Positions 52,284-63,020 of a stretch of DNA of 64,000 nucleotides are shown here, in pieces (the stretch's first letter is position 1; each line of letters opens with the position of its first letter). This stretch comes from Nicotiana tabacum (taxonomy: Eukaryota > Streptophyta > Magnoliopsida > Solanales > Solanaceae), in the NCBI RefSeq assembly GCF_000715075.1, contig NC_134080.1, positions 38,234,758 through 38,298,757 on the forward strand, written 5' to 3'. Under the pieces are notes generated by a model that was not told where the DNA came from, did no database searches, and saw nothing but the letters and a program-made list of their open reading frames with translations. The translations under genes were made by a program, and so were the position numbers.

Positions 52284-54868
52284 ATGGCTAGTGCTTCCTC
52301 TGATCTTGTAAAGTTGGTTGTGGACATGCCTCCTCATGAAGAAGGAGCAGCCATGGTAGAAGACGAGAATTTTCCCACCGTGGATGAGCTAATTCTACGT
52401 TCGGGGAAGGCCAAGTCAGACTTAAAGAACCCGCCTGAGGGTGAACCTAAACTCGTCGTTTCTGAGATGGATGCGTTGGCAATTGCTGCATTTAGGGCTA
52501 CGTGGAGAATCCCGGCTCACGTTGAAATTATCCCTGATAGTAGTGATGTAGTGCAAGTACATCACCAGGGTACTACGCATTTTACGCGTACCCGTTCGTT
52601 GTTGGCTATACACTTCATCTTCCTTCCTTGGCGGAGGATTTTTGTCATTTTTATGGTGTGTGCCCGGCTCAGCTCTCTCCGTGCATATACAAGCTTTTCC
52701 TTATGTTTATCAAGTACGCGGAGCTGGCCAACCGTGGTATTTCTCTCCGCCATCTGCTTCACCTCTTCGCCCCAAGTTTTCACAAGGGCACGATGATTCA
52801 CATGTGCCACCGCGAGACCAAGGGATTGGTGGTGAAGATGGACGATAAAACTAATCGTCGTTTTTAGGAAAATTTCTTCAACATGAAGACAGAGCACGTG
52901 GTATCGAACCCCAGCGGATTCCCCTAGGAGTGGAACTTTGCTCGTAAGTGTTTTTCTCCCAAATGACTTCGTTGTTTATTTTTGGCAATCTGACCGCTCT
53001 CCTTCTCTTTTTGCAGCTGAGAGAGATCCTCCTTTGCCACTCGTTGACATTCGCGACTGGATAAGTCAGATTTTGACTCACACGGTGGGGATTCGCAAGT
53101 GGTTGCAATTTAATGAAAGGTTTGGGCGTAGGCCTGTGGCCGGTGAGTCAACTTACTCTAGCTTTTAATAGTTTTGACCTTTATATTGTCTTTTCTACCC
53201 TGTTCATTATTTATCTTTCCTTTTTGGTAGGTCGGAGGGCTTCAAGGAGGACGAGGGCTCCTACGCTTGCTTTTCGCTAGTAGGGTATTTCTGCTGTGCC
53301 CATACTCGTTGTGGTTATAAGTGAGCCTGCTCAGATGTTAGGTTGCTGCCCCGCTTGCAAAGATTCCGGCTTCTATAGTATTTCAATTGGTCGATGAGTC
53401 GGATCAGGGCAAAGATAAAGAGGCTCCGCTGAAAAGGTAAAGGATAGAGGTTGATGGAATAAGGGTTAAAGAGGAGCCCGCGGGGGGCGAACCTAAGTTG
53501 AACATGGCCGAGCTAAGTGGCAGTACGACCTTAGATGTAAAGATAGTGCCTCATTCGGACGTGGAGATCACCTCCGTGGAAGAAGATGAGCGACTAGAAG
53601 CGGTTGTGACCATTTCGAGGAGTGATCCATTGACGTCAGGACATGCCAACATTCCTTCTTCGGCTGAGGAGAGGGCAAAGAATGTGATCGTAGATGATTA
53701 CGAATCTGGCTCTAATGTCGACCTCAAGGAAGCAAACATATTTGACGAAGGGCTTACTCGGCTGGAGTGAGAATGGATGGAACTTCTTGCTCGATCATAA
53801 CCCCTTTGGACTACAATTTGTTGGAGGATACGGTGAGCAAGTCCCTTTCTTTGCCCCTCTTTGTTATGCCATTGAGAACAGGACCCTTCAGGCACTCCGA
53901 GATTCAGACCTGTCACTGGGAATATCTGGGATGGCTTTGAGGGTGAGTTTCTTTCGTCATTTCTGAAGTTTGCATTCTCGAGATCGAGAGTGCTCTCCAG
54001 AAGAGAGGCAGAAAGTTATTTTCCAGAAGATGGTTTTGAAGTACGTCCGTTATCATGAAAAGTACCGTGAGATGCGTGCACGGTTTAGAGCATGTGGTAA
54101 TCTCTAGGCCCTTAGAGATGAATTGGGTCAGAAGGACGAAGAGCTTGTGCAAACTATTAGTAGATTCAATGAGCTCGAGGGGCTGCTCAGGGCCAAGGAC
54201 GACGAGCTCGAGGTGAGCAAGGGGGTCGTGGCCGAGTGCGTCGACCTTCAAGTGCAAGTGGCGACCTTGCGGTATGAACTTGAGCAAAGCTCAATTAGAG
54301 TTGCCGGCCTGAGTGGTGAGTTGACTGAGAAGGTGGCAGAGTTGGTGAGGGCCGATGACGCTCGGGTAGCGGCCATGGCAAAGGCGTCTGCGTTATAGAG
54401 CACTATCCCCTGAGGGATACGTGGCTTGATAAGCGAATTGGTGGGCTTGAGAAATAAGTTTTGAGCCTAAGTGAGCAAGTCGCCGCCCTTGAGGCTGAGA
54501 AGGCACAGTTGTTGGTTCGACCTTCTTCCTCTCGTGCTTTCGCTTTCCCCGACGTTCCTCGTGATTTGTACAAGATATGGATCCATGCTGAGGCAAAGTT
54601 GGACATATATAGGAGCTTGATGGCGGCGGGGAAGGTTCCTAAGGCCGACTTCAAAGATTCCCATGTTAAGGCACGTGATGCCAGGCTTACCTGTGGTTAT
54701 GACCCCGCCACGCCGGGAAACGACGATGATGTAGAGGACTTGGACGGGCTGACATCCGATCCTTGGTACGACAATGAATATGTTGATGGCGCAGGCAAAG
54801 GTGGATATGGTGCTGCTGGGCCCGACGGTGAAGGTGGCGATGGCGCAGGTGGAGATGATGTTGTGTGA
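52284..54868 (+). pseudogene. Retand antisense ORF (aORF), at least three exons
   Basis: Plus-strand gene opposite to pol; its function is unknown in the group. It starts at ATG 52284 (MASASSDLVKLVV). A conserved globular part follows (LAEDFCHFYGVCPAQLSPC, YAELANRGISLRHLLHLFAP, GLVVKMDDKTNRRF, MKTEHVV). Predicted introns are 52944-53016 (CTC|GTAAGTG ... TTTTTGCAG|) and 53143-53230 (CCG|GTGAGTC ... TTTGGTAG|). An acidic segment (53498-53760), a strong coiled coil (54120-54540) and a Gly/Asp-rich C-terminus ending at 54868 complete it. Lesions: a frameshift near 52560 and stops at 52865-52867, 52925-52927, near 53279, and near 54396. Similar proteins are sometimes annotated as putative plant transposon proteins. 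Confidence 0.72.
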
Positions 54869-55042
54869 TCTTTTTGTACTTAGTTTTTTGCTCTTTTCTT
54901 TCTTTCTCTTCGTTTTTCTTTTTTTAGGGGGTCTTTCTGGCCCTTTGTAAGATACTTTATATTTTGGAATGGAATGACTATTGACTTTTTGTTGTATGTT
55001 CTTGGCTCTTTTTGCTTTTATTCGCATGCTTTTTCCTTTGTA

Positions 55043-55895
55043 AGAGTTCCTGACTCAGTTGATTCGAACAAGGTCGAATGTTAATTAATTGAGCGAGGTC
55101 TAATGTTGATGAATTCGAACGAAGTCAAATGTTAAATAATTTGAACTAAGTCGAATGTTAATGGATTTGAACGAAGTCGAATGTTAAATAATTCGAACAA
55201 AGTCGAATATTAATGAATTCGAGCGAGGTCGAATGCGTGTCGATTCAAGCGAGGTCAAATGTTTGACTCTTAAGTGATTCGAACGAGGTTGAATGTAAAT
55301 AAATTCGAGCAAGGTTGAATGTGAATAAATTCGAGTGAGGTCGAATGTGAGTCAATTCGAGCGGGGTCGAATGTTTGACTCTTAAGTGATTTGAATGAGG
55401 TCGAATGTAAATAAATTCGAGCGAGGTCGAATGTGAGTCGATTCGAGCGAGGTCGAATGTGAATAAATTCTAGCGAGCTCGAATGTGAGTCGATTCGAGC
55501 GACGTCGAATGTTTGACTCTTAAGTGATTCGAACGATATCAAATGTAAATAAATTCGAGCGAGGTCGAATGTGAATAAATTCGAGCGAGGTCGAATGTGA
55601 GTCGATTCAAGTGAGGTTGAATGTTTGACTCTTAAGTGATTCGAACGAGGTCGAATGTAAACAAATTCGAGCATGGTCGAATGTGAATAAATTCGAGCAA
55701 GGTCGAATGTGAGTCGATTCGAGCGAGGTCGAATGTGAATAAATCCGAGCGAGGTCAAATGTGAGTCGATTCGAGCGAGGTTGAATGTTTGACTCTTAAG
55801 TTATTCGAACGAGGTCGAATATAAATGAATTCGAGCGAGGTCGAGTGTGAGTTGATTTGAGCAACGTCGAATGTTTGACTCTTAACTTGGCATAA
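55043..55895. repeat. 30-unit tandem array in Retand element, with higher-order structure
   Basis: About 30 units of roughly 25-30 bp with core ATTCGAGCGAGGTCGAATGT, containing the inverted pair TTCGA...TCGAA. Spacers alternate between GAATAAA/GTAAATAAA, GAGTCG and the longer TTTGACTCTTAAGTG, which recurs six times (55261, 55375, 55513, 55627, 55787, 55872). This gives a higher-order period of about 115-160 bp. Units before 55230 use TTAAT-type spacers and are older or different. The frame seen across the array on the minus strand is a repeat artefact. Confidence 0.93.
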
Positions 55896-56209
55896 TGTAT
55901 AAACTTGGCAGATATAAAAAACTCGTGTGTTTGCGTATTTTTCTTTGTTTGTACATTCATTGCAGAAGTTCTCTATTCATGCATACATTCATTAGAGAAG
56001 TTTTACATGTTTTTGCTTTGTTCATGCATACATTGGAGAAGTCCCAATCCATTTAGTCCATTCATTGGTTGACCTAGAAAAGTAGCTGATAGGTCGAGCG
56101 ATGAACTTTTACCTAAAACTTCGAGATGCTCTCTTCAACTTCCTTGAGAAAACCCAATTGGGACAAAACTCGGGTAAGGGAAAAAAGAGTTCGACTCGGG
56201 AGACGTCTA
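55896..56209 (-). other. Retand spacer between array and integrase
   Basis: No gene. It contains a short repeat of CATTCAT(T/G)...GAGAAGT (55955-56045). Confidence 0.5.
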
Positions 56210-57460
56210 TCCTTAGAAGTTGAAGTATTTGAGTTGGGCGACGTTCCAATTGTTTGGTAGTAATTTTCCTTCCATTGTTTCCAGCTGGAATGATCCTTTG
56301 CATACTGCCGCCGTGATTTTGTATGGGCCGTCCCAATTGGTTCCCAATTTTCCTTCTTGTGGGTCTTTACTCGCTTGTGTTTTGGCTTTGAGATGTAGTC
56401 CCCGTCTTGGAGTGGCCTAATTTTGGATTTTTTGTTATAATATCGTTATGCCCATTGTTTTTGAGCTATCATTCTTATGTAGACCATGTCGCTCCGCTCT
56501 TCGGACCCGTCGAGGTTTTGCCTTTTATTTTCATTGTTGCTTGGCCCGTTCTCATTTGAATACCTTAAGCTTGGTTCCCCTACTTCGACCGATATTACTG
56601 CATCAGTCCCATAGACTAGTGAATATGGTGTTTTTCATGTTCTCATTTTCGGTATAGTGCAGTATGCCCATAGCACTTCTGGCAGTAGTTCCGACCACAG
56701 TTCCTTGGCGTTCTCGAGCTTCTTTTTCATGATGTTCAATATTGTTTTGTTGGAGGATTCTGCCTGACCGTTGCCTGCGGGATGATATGGCATGTAGAGT
56801 ATTCTTTTGATGTGCCATTTTTCGAAGAACTCGGCGGTCGTTTTTCCAGTGAATTGGGGATCGTTATCGTAGCTGATTTCTTTGGGGATGCTGAAGCCGC
56901 ATATGATGTTTCTCCATATGAACGAGATTACTTCTTGCTCGCGTATTTGGGTGAATATGCCTGCTTCTACCCACTTGGAGAAATAGTCAGTTAAAACTAA
57001 AAGAAATCATACATTACCTCATCCCGCCGGTAGGGGTCCGACGATGTCCATTCCCCATTTGATGAAAGGCTAGGGCAAGGTGAATGAATGAAGGTGTTCG
57101 CCCGCTTGGTGAATCATGGGGGCGTATCTTTGGCATTGCTCACACCTTTTGATGAAGTTGGCGGCTTCCTTTTTCATCGTGGGCTAATAGCAGCCTGCTC
57201 GTATGAGGCATCTGACGAGAGCTCGATTGCCGGTATGAGCTCTACAGTGGACCTCGTGTACTTCTTCGAGGACGTGCCATGTTTATTTGGTCCTAAGCAC
57301 TTTGCTAGGGTACCACCAAATGTTCTTTTGTATAAGTTATTATCGACGATGTTGTACCTTGCCACTGCCTTCGAAGCTTCTAGGCTTTTTTTTTGTCGGG
57401 TGGGAGCACTCAATCCTGCAAGTATGAGATAATACAATTGCGCCAGTCCCAAGTTAGGTT
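56210..57460 (-). pseudogene. Retand integrase
   Basis: Degenerate, with frames changing every 100-300 bp, but the order of motifs is clear on the minus strand. LYKRTFGGTLAKCLGP, a zinc-binding His/Cys region, WGMDIVGP (first Asp, about 57040), a second Asp block near 56860 (weakened), NGQAES (Glu, about 56770), TPYSLVYGTDAV (about 56610) and the terminal LLPNNWN-type tail (about 56240) all appear. At least seven stops or shifts. Confidence 0.8.
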
Positions 57461-57499
57461 TATAGATCGTACCTCGATCTGGTCTAGTGATGAATGGAT

Positions 57500-59190
57500 G
57501 AGCATGACCACGTCCCCCTCTCCGGTTATGCTTTTGGTGACCGTTGCCAGTTTGGCGAGGCCGTCCGCTTCGATGTTATGCGCTCGGGATATTTGGTCGG
57601 GTTGGTAGCCGTCGAACTACGAGTTTTGCAAATCACATCGAATGATGATTCGCCGTGCTCCGTACTTGAGTGCCAACTTTAAACCTACAATCACGGCCTC
57701 TTACTCAGCCTTATTGTTAGTCAAATGAGGACACCGTATGGAATGGCGGACAATTTCGCTTGTTGGGACCTCGAGCACGAGCCCTAGTTTAGATCCTGAT
57801 GCATTAGAAGCTCCATAGGTATACAAAACCCATTGGTTGTGTATGTTAGCAAAAGTATTGGCGGTTTCCATTTCGACCTCGGACATTATCTTCGCACTGA
57901 AATCGGCAACGAAGTCGGCAAAATCCTGCGACTTTATCGTTGTTCGCGGCTGATAGGTTATATCGTGCTTGCTCAGCTCTAAGACCCACTTTGCCAATCT
58001 GCCCGACAATTCGGGCTTGTGCAGGATACTCCTTAAAGGAAAAGTCGTGACCATCGAGATATGGTGGCATTGGAAATAAGGTCTAAGATTTCGTGAAACT
58101 ACAACCAGGGCCAAAGCCAACTTCTCAAGGTGGGGGTACCTCGTTTCAGCGTCGACCAAAGTATTGGTAATGTAATAGATGGGAGATTGCGTACCATTAT
58201 TTTATCGTACCAGGACTGCACTTACTGTGACGTCGAACATGGCCAAGTAGACAAGGAGGCGTTCTCTAGGTTCTACCTTAGCTAGCAACGACGGTGAAGA
58301 GAGCTAGGCCTTCAATTCTTTTAAGGCATTGATGCATTCAGCATTCCATTAGAGTCCATTATCCTTTTTGAGTATGCCAAAAAAATTTGGCACCTATCGG
58401 AGGATCACGAGATGAATCTTAACAAGGCGGCTATCCGGTCAGTCAGCTTTTGCACTTGTTTTTTGCTGGTTAGATTTTTCGGGATTCCTTGTATAGCTTT
58501 GATTTGTTCAGGGTTGACCTCGATGCCTTGTTGTGATGCCAGGAATCCGAGTAATTTTCCAGATGTCACGCCGAAAGCACATTTCTCGTGGTTTAATTTC
58601 ATGTCGTACCTTCTGAATATATCGAAGGCCTCCCTCAAGTGTTCGATATGGTCTTCCTTTCTTTTTGGCTTAACCAACATGTCATCTATATATACTTCAT
58701 GGCCTTTCCGAGTTAATCTTTGAACATTTTGGTCACTAACCTCTAGTACGTTGCCCCCGTATTTTTTAACCCGAACAACATCACCCTATAGCAGTACGTC
58801 CCTTGGTGGGTGATGAAGGTGGTTTTTTTCTGGTCATCCTCCTCTATGAGGATTTGGTTGTAACCCGAATAGGCATCCAAGAAGCTCAACAGTTCGTGCT
58901 CGGTTATGGCGTCGATGAGTTAGTTAATGTAGGGTAGCGAGAACGAGTCTTTTGGGCAGGCTTTGTTCAGATCTGTGAAGTCCACACACATTCTTCCCTT
59001 ACCGTACATCTTTTCCACCATGACTAAATTGGCGACCCAATGAGGGTACTTCGATTCTCTGATAGAACCGTTCACTAACAATTTCTCGACCTCTTCACGA
59101 ATTGCATCATTTATTGTAGTTGAACTTTCGTCCGATTTGCCTTACTGGGGGGTAAAATGGGTCGACGTTCAACTTGTGGGTGTGCCATCT
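57500..59190 (-). pseudogene. Retand RT, RNase H and second RNase H
   Basis: RT: VCVDFTDLNKACPKDSF-like block (about 58960), FLDAYSGYNQI (about 58880), YRVMLFGLKN (about 58780) and an intact YIDDMLVK box at about 58675-58700. The connecting region is readable at 58405-58680. RNase H (57870-58160) has YPHLEKLALALV and LAKWVLELSKHDI. The second RNase H begins WVLYTYGASNASGS at about 57830, where the usual Asp of FTDGA is replaced by Tyr, and continues to about 57500 through stops. Confidence 0.83.
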
Positions 59191-59781
59191 CCTTTGGGAT
59201 ACCTGGCATGTCTGCATGAGAAAAAGCGAATAGGTCTACATTATGTTTTAGGAATTGATGAAATTTACCTGGATCTCGGAGTTTATGGCCGATGAAAGCT
59301 TTTTTGTTGTGGTCGTCGTCATCTAATTAGATAGGGTCGAGGTCCTCTACAGTTGATCCTGTGGGTTCTATGATTTCAGGGTCGCTAATGACGTCTTTAT
59401 TTTCATTGTCATCTGACCCCGACTTCGCTAATTGCTATACTTTCTCGGCTTTTCCTTTCAACTGTTGGGTGTATGCGCAGTCTTAGGTGATACAGTAGCA
59501 TTCTTGGGCTGTGTGTACCTCTCCCCAGATGCAGAATACTCTCGAGGGTGGGAAATTTAATGACTTGGTACAAACTGGAGGGGACGACTTTCATGATGTA
59601 TCCATGGTCGGCCTATGATGGTGTTGCACGTTGTATCCTAGTCCATGATATGGAACGTGGTCTCCAAGGTGACACCGTTGGCCAGGACGGGCAGCGTGAT
59701 TTCTCTAGATGTCTGCTCAACTGCATTGTTAAAACCTGTTAGCTTGATGTAGCGTGGCACTATCCTGTCCTCGAGCTTCAT

Positions 59782-60171
59782 TTAGGTGAGAACTCGAGGA
59801 TGGATGATGCACGCGCCGCTTCCATCGTCGACCATGATAAGTCTTACATCAGTATCAAAAATACGTAAAGTAATGACTAGAACGTCATAGTGAGGAAAGA
59901 CCAAACCGTGGGTATCCGACTTATCAAAAATGATACTTTCTTCGAGTTCATCATACCGTTCGTGGGTGATTGACTGTTTGAGCTTGTGAGTGGTGGTGAA
60001 CTTCACGTTGTTGATGGATGTGTCATCGCCTCCTTCGATGATCATTTGAATGGTCCGAACTGGGGAAGGTGGTTTGGGTGGCCCCTGATGTTGTTCTCGC
60101 CCTCGGGCGAAGTTGGCTCTCCCTCGATCGCTCATCAACTCTTTTAAGTGCCCTTGGTAAAGCATGTTCAC
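59782..60171 (-). pseudogene. Retand protease region
   Basis: Open for about 130 codons. The C-terminal end carries RLIMVDDGSGACIIHPRVL, the DxGSG-type retropepsin active site of the Tat lineage. The second half of the protease (to about 59200) is broken. Upstream, the frame includes a basic linker from gag (HLKELMSDRGR). Confidence 0.78.
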
Positions 60172-60578
60172 GACCTCCTATCTAAGGGCGATGTAGTCCT
60201 CAGTCTTGTGACCCCGTTCCTGGTGGAATTCGCAGAGGCATTTGACTTTCTGGTGCTTGGTTCGGACTTCATCTTCTATGGCCGTTTTACCTTTGGGCCG
60301 AGCTTTTCTAATGCGTAGACTATTTTTGAGGGGGAAACACAAAAAATTGTGAGCTGATAAGCCCTTTCATTTTTTAGGATTCCCATTCGTAGCCTGGATG
60401 GACCTTCGTCGTGACGTGGAGGCGGCATGAGAGTTCCTCTGACATAAGGCTGATGTCTTTCTCGATTAGGTCATGACCCTGCTAGATCTCTTCTACTTTT
60501 GTTTCTTCGGTCTTTCCTAGACTCCATTTGGACCAAGGTCAGATGTTGAGGAGGTCCATTGAGATCATCCTCGTCGGC

Positions 60579-61663
60579 TCATACCTCGACACAGTAGGCA
60601 TTGTGTATCTCATCCCAAGTGGTTGAAGGGTATTTCATGAGTCGGCTCAGCAACTTTTTAGTCGCCCGCGACCCACTTCTGCTCAGCCCATTCTGGAAAG
60701 TGGCCACCACCATTCCTTCAGATACATTTGGAAGGGTCATTCTTACACGATTGAACCGGGCGAGAAAGTCCCTGAGTCCTTCGCCGGGTGATTTCTTAAT
60801 GGCGAATATGTCGTTAACTCTTGCCTCCGCTTTCTTGGCCCCTGTATGGGCGGTGACGAACTTGTCAGCCATTTCCTCGAACATTTCTATGATCGCGCGG
60901 TAGCTGCGAGTACCAAGTTAGGGCCCCGCCAATCAGGGTCTCTCCAAACTTTTTCAGCAGTATGGATGATACTTGTTCTTTTGCAAGGTCGTTGACTTTT
61001 ACTGCAGTGACATAGTGGGTCACATAATCTTCCGGATTCGTCATGCCATCATATATTTTCAAGTATGGTGGCATTTTGAAAGTTTTTGGTATAGCATGTG
61101 GTGCGGCCTCGTCGCTATACGGTTGCTCTACAAACCGGCTGGCGTCCCACTTTGGTAGGAGTTTTGGGGCACCTGGTATTTTATCTACCCTTTCTTGATG
61201 TTCTCTCATCTGGTCGCAAAGTGCTTTGTTCTCGTTCTCCATATCCTCCATTTTTCTAAGAATGACAACGAGAGCGTCGTTACCTGCATCACTAACAGAG
61301 TGAGTGATACCTGTCGAGGGAGGCTGGGTGTGTTGCTCATTGGTTGTTGTGGCGATGTCGACTCGCACACCCTCTCCGCTCGCCCTCTAAGCTGATTTGT
61401 CGAGTATATTGTTTAGTGTATTTGTTAGCCATTCTTCTAGTAGTTTTTTTACAGCTGGTGGTGCTTCTTCCGTGGTGGACGTAGAGGCTCCCTTTCCATC
61501 AGAATCAGTAATGCTTCCATGAAGGGAGTTAATCACTTCGCCTAGGTGAAGCGCTTGGTGTCACGTTCTTCTCGTCCTCTCCGTGAATTTCATTGATAGT
61601 GTTTAAGAGATTGGCGGTTAGATCAGCTATCACCTTTCTCTTTTCTTCTCCATTGCCTGCCAT
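60579..61663 (-). pseudogene. Retand gag
   Basis: ATG at 61661-61663 (MAGNGEEKRKVIADL). Capsid motifs: FKMPPYLKIYDGMTNPEDYVTHY (as expected for Tat-lineage gag, split over 61030-61090), GGALTWYSQLP, FVTAHTGAKKAEARVNDIFAI, SPGEGLRDFLARFNRV and VATFQNGL. Frame changes near 60870-60900 and stops between 61370 and 61600 break it. Confidence 0.82.
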
Positions 61664-61762
61664 GTCAGATTTTGTGCAAACAACGAGATACGAGATTTTG
61701 CAAAGTTTTGTGCGTGTTTTTTTAGATCTAGGAATAAACTAAAACTTTTAACTAAAAAATTC

Positions 61763-61778
61763 TCACAGACGACGCCAA
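61763..61778 (-). promoter_or_regulatory. Retand primer binding site
   Basis: Minus strand TTGGCGTCGTCTGTGA directly inside the LTR end. It is one or two changes from the TGGCGCCGTCTGTGGGA site common in this lineage. Confidence 0.75.
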
Positions 61779-61780
61779 AT

Positions 61781-62486
61781 TGTTTGACCAAAAAGTGTTA
61801 AGCTTTTTTTGTTAAACTAATTAAGTAAATGATAATGGATAAATTCTAGCTAAATATAATAAATCCTACATCCAAGATTGATGGGTAGTAATAATCTAGA
61901 AATCGCATTTAATGCTATTAAAAGCCAAAAGGAGGTTTAATGATACCGTTGTAAATGAATGAGGCGATAAGGACAAGCAATAAATATGATAAATGGTAAT
62001 AACTATGAATAAAGAAAATAATTCACCCAAATGTATAATGAGGTGGATGATTCTCCCTCTGACAATGATATAAGATACTCAAACGTGGGAATATCAAATG
62101 CTTTATCGGATCTAATGTGGGAAAGCTTGGAACAAAGCAGCAAATCGAATCTTGTATAAAGATTATGTTTGTAGTTATTTGAGAGTCAACTTTTCTAGAG
62201 AGAGCTTATCAAGATAGAAAATTATATGCCCTTACATTCTCTCTTTATTCCTACTTATATGGGACATTCCCCTTACCTACTGAAAATAGAAATACAGAGA
62301 ATATTCCTCCGAATATTTTTAAAATATCTTATTGCTAAACTAGCTGTTTTGACCGATCTGAGTGCTCGACCTCGACATTCGTTGCTCGGCTCATCAGTGT
62401 TGCTTCTTAAACACGACTTTGGCCTCATTGATTTATGATTTCCTTATTTCAGGCGAAGTCCTTTTGGTTAGATTTTGACACATACA
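61781..62486 (-). repeat. Retand 5' LTR
   Basis: 706 bp, the fuller of the two LTRs. TGTTTGACC...CACATACA on the plus strand; it aligns with 51256-51814 apart from the deletion there. Confidence 0.9.
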
Positions 62487-62832
62487 ATGTGATCATTATA
62501 GAAATTAATTCCGAAAATTCTATGAAGTTTTATAGCCAACTCTAATAGTGCCTCGACCACGTCTCCCCGCTGCCAACGGTCAAAATGACAAGATTTTCCA
62601 AACGCCCCCACCAAAGAAACTCCGTTGGCATTTCTCATAACTTTCCGTGCCGTTTTGTAAACGCTAGCTCCTCTCTTTCTTTCTCATTTTTTACCAAAGA
62701 AATTCCGTTGGCATATTTTGTATACTCCATCTATTTTTATAAAAGAAAAAAGTAATTGATCCAAGTATATATGGTTTACCTACCGGAGAAACAAACAACA
62801 CCGTTTTGAGCTGCCTTGCACAACTAAGTATA
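62487..62832. other. Spacer
   Basis: Right flank of the Retand insertion. I see no gene. Confidence 0.45.
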
Positions 62833-63020
62833 ATTTTTTGTTGGTTTCTCACCCGGTGTTCGGTATTAGCATTGAAGCCAATTATATTCGGATTCGTGCC
62901 GTATAGGACCCCCATTCGGAGGAAGTGCACTGCTTCTTACCAAAAAAAATTCATATCCAGGGCTTGAACCTGATACCTCTGGTTAAAGAAAAAACAATCT
63001 CATCCGATGCACCACATCTT
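62833..63020 (-). mobile_element. Probable tRNA-derived SINE (Au/SolS-like)
   Basis: Minus strand contains a B-box GGTTCAAGCC (62961-62970) preceded by TTAACCAGAGGTATCA, an A-box-like TGGTGCATCGG (about 63004-63014), and a body ending GCACGAATCCGAATAT, TACCGAACACCGGGTGAGA. It finishes in a short A/T tail (62829-62840). This arrangement fits an RNA polymerase III-transcribed SINE of the Au/Solanaceae type. Exact ends and TSD are not resolved. Confidence 0.6.

Larger units (their letters stand above)
51256..62486 (-). mobile_element. Retand-type (Tat lineage) Ty3/gypsy retrotransposon
   Basis: Minus-strand element: 5' LTR 61781-62486, primer site, gag, protease, RT, RNase H, second RNase H, integrase, a tandem array (55043-55895), an antisense (plus-strand) gene (52284-54868) and 3' LTR 51256-51814. 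An antisense ORF between pol and the 3' LTR is a known property of the Retand/Grande/RIRE2 group. Flanks GTGTG (51251-51255) and ATGTG (62487-62491) match at 4 of 5 bases. Heavily mutated. Confidence 0.85.

Noticed and set aside
55270..55758. 162-codon minus-strand frame of repeated Ile-Arg-Pro-Arg-Ser-Asn
   Set aside because: It is a read-through of the 26-bp tandem array, whose period happens to leave the frame open.
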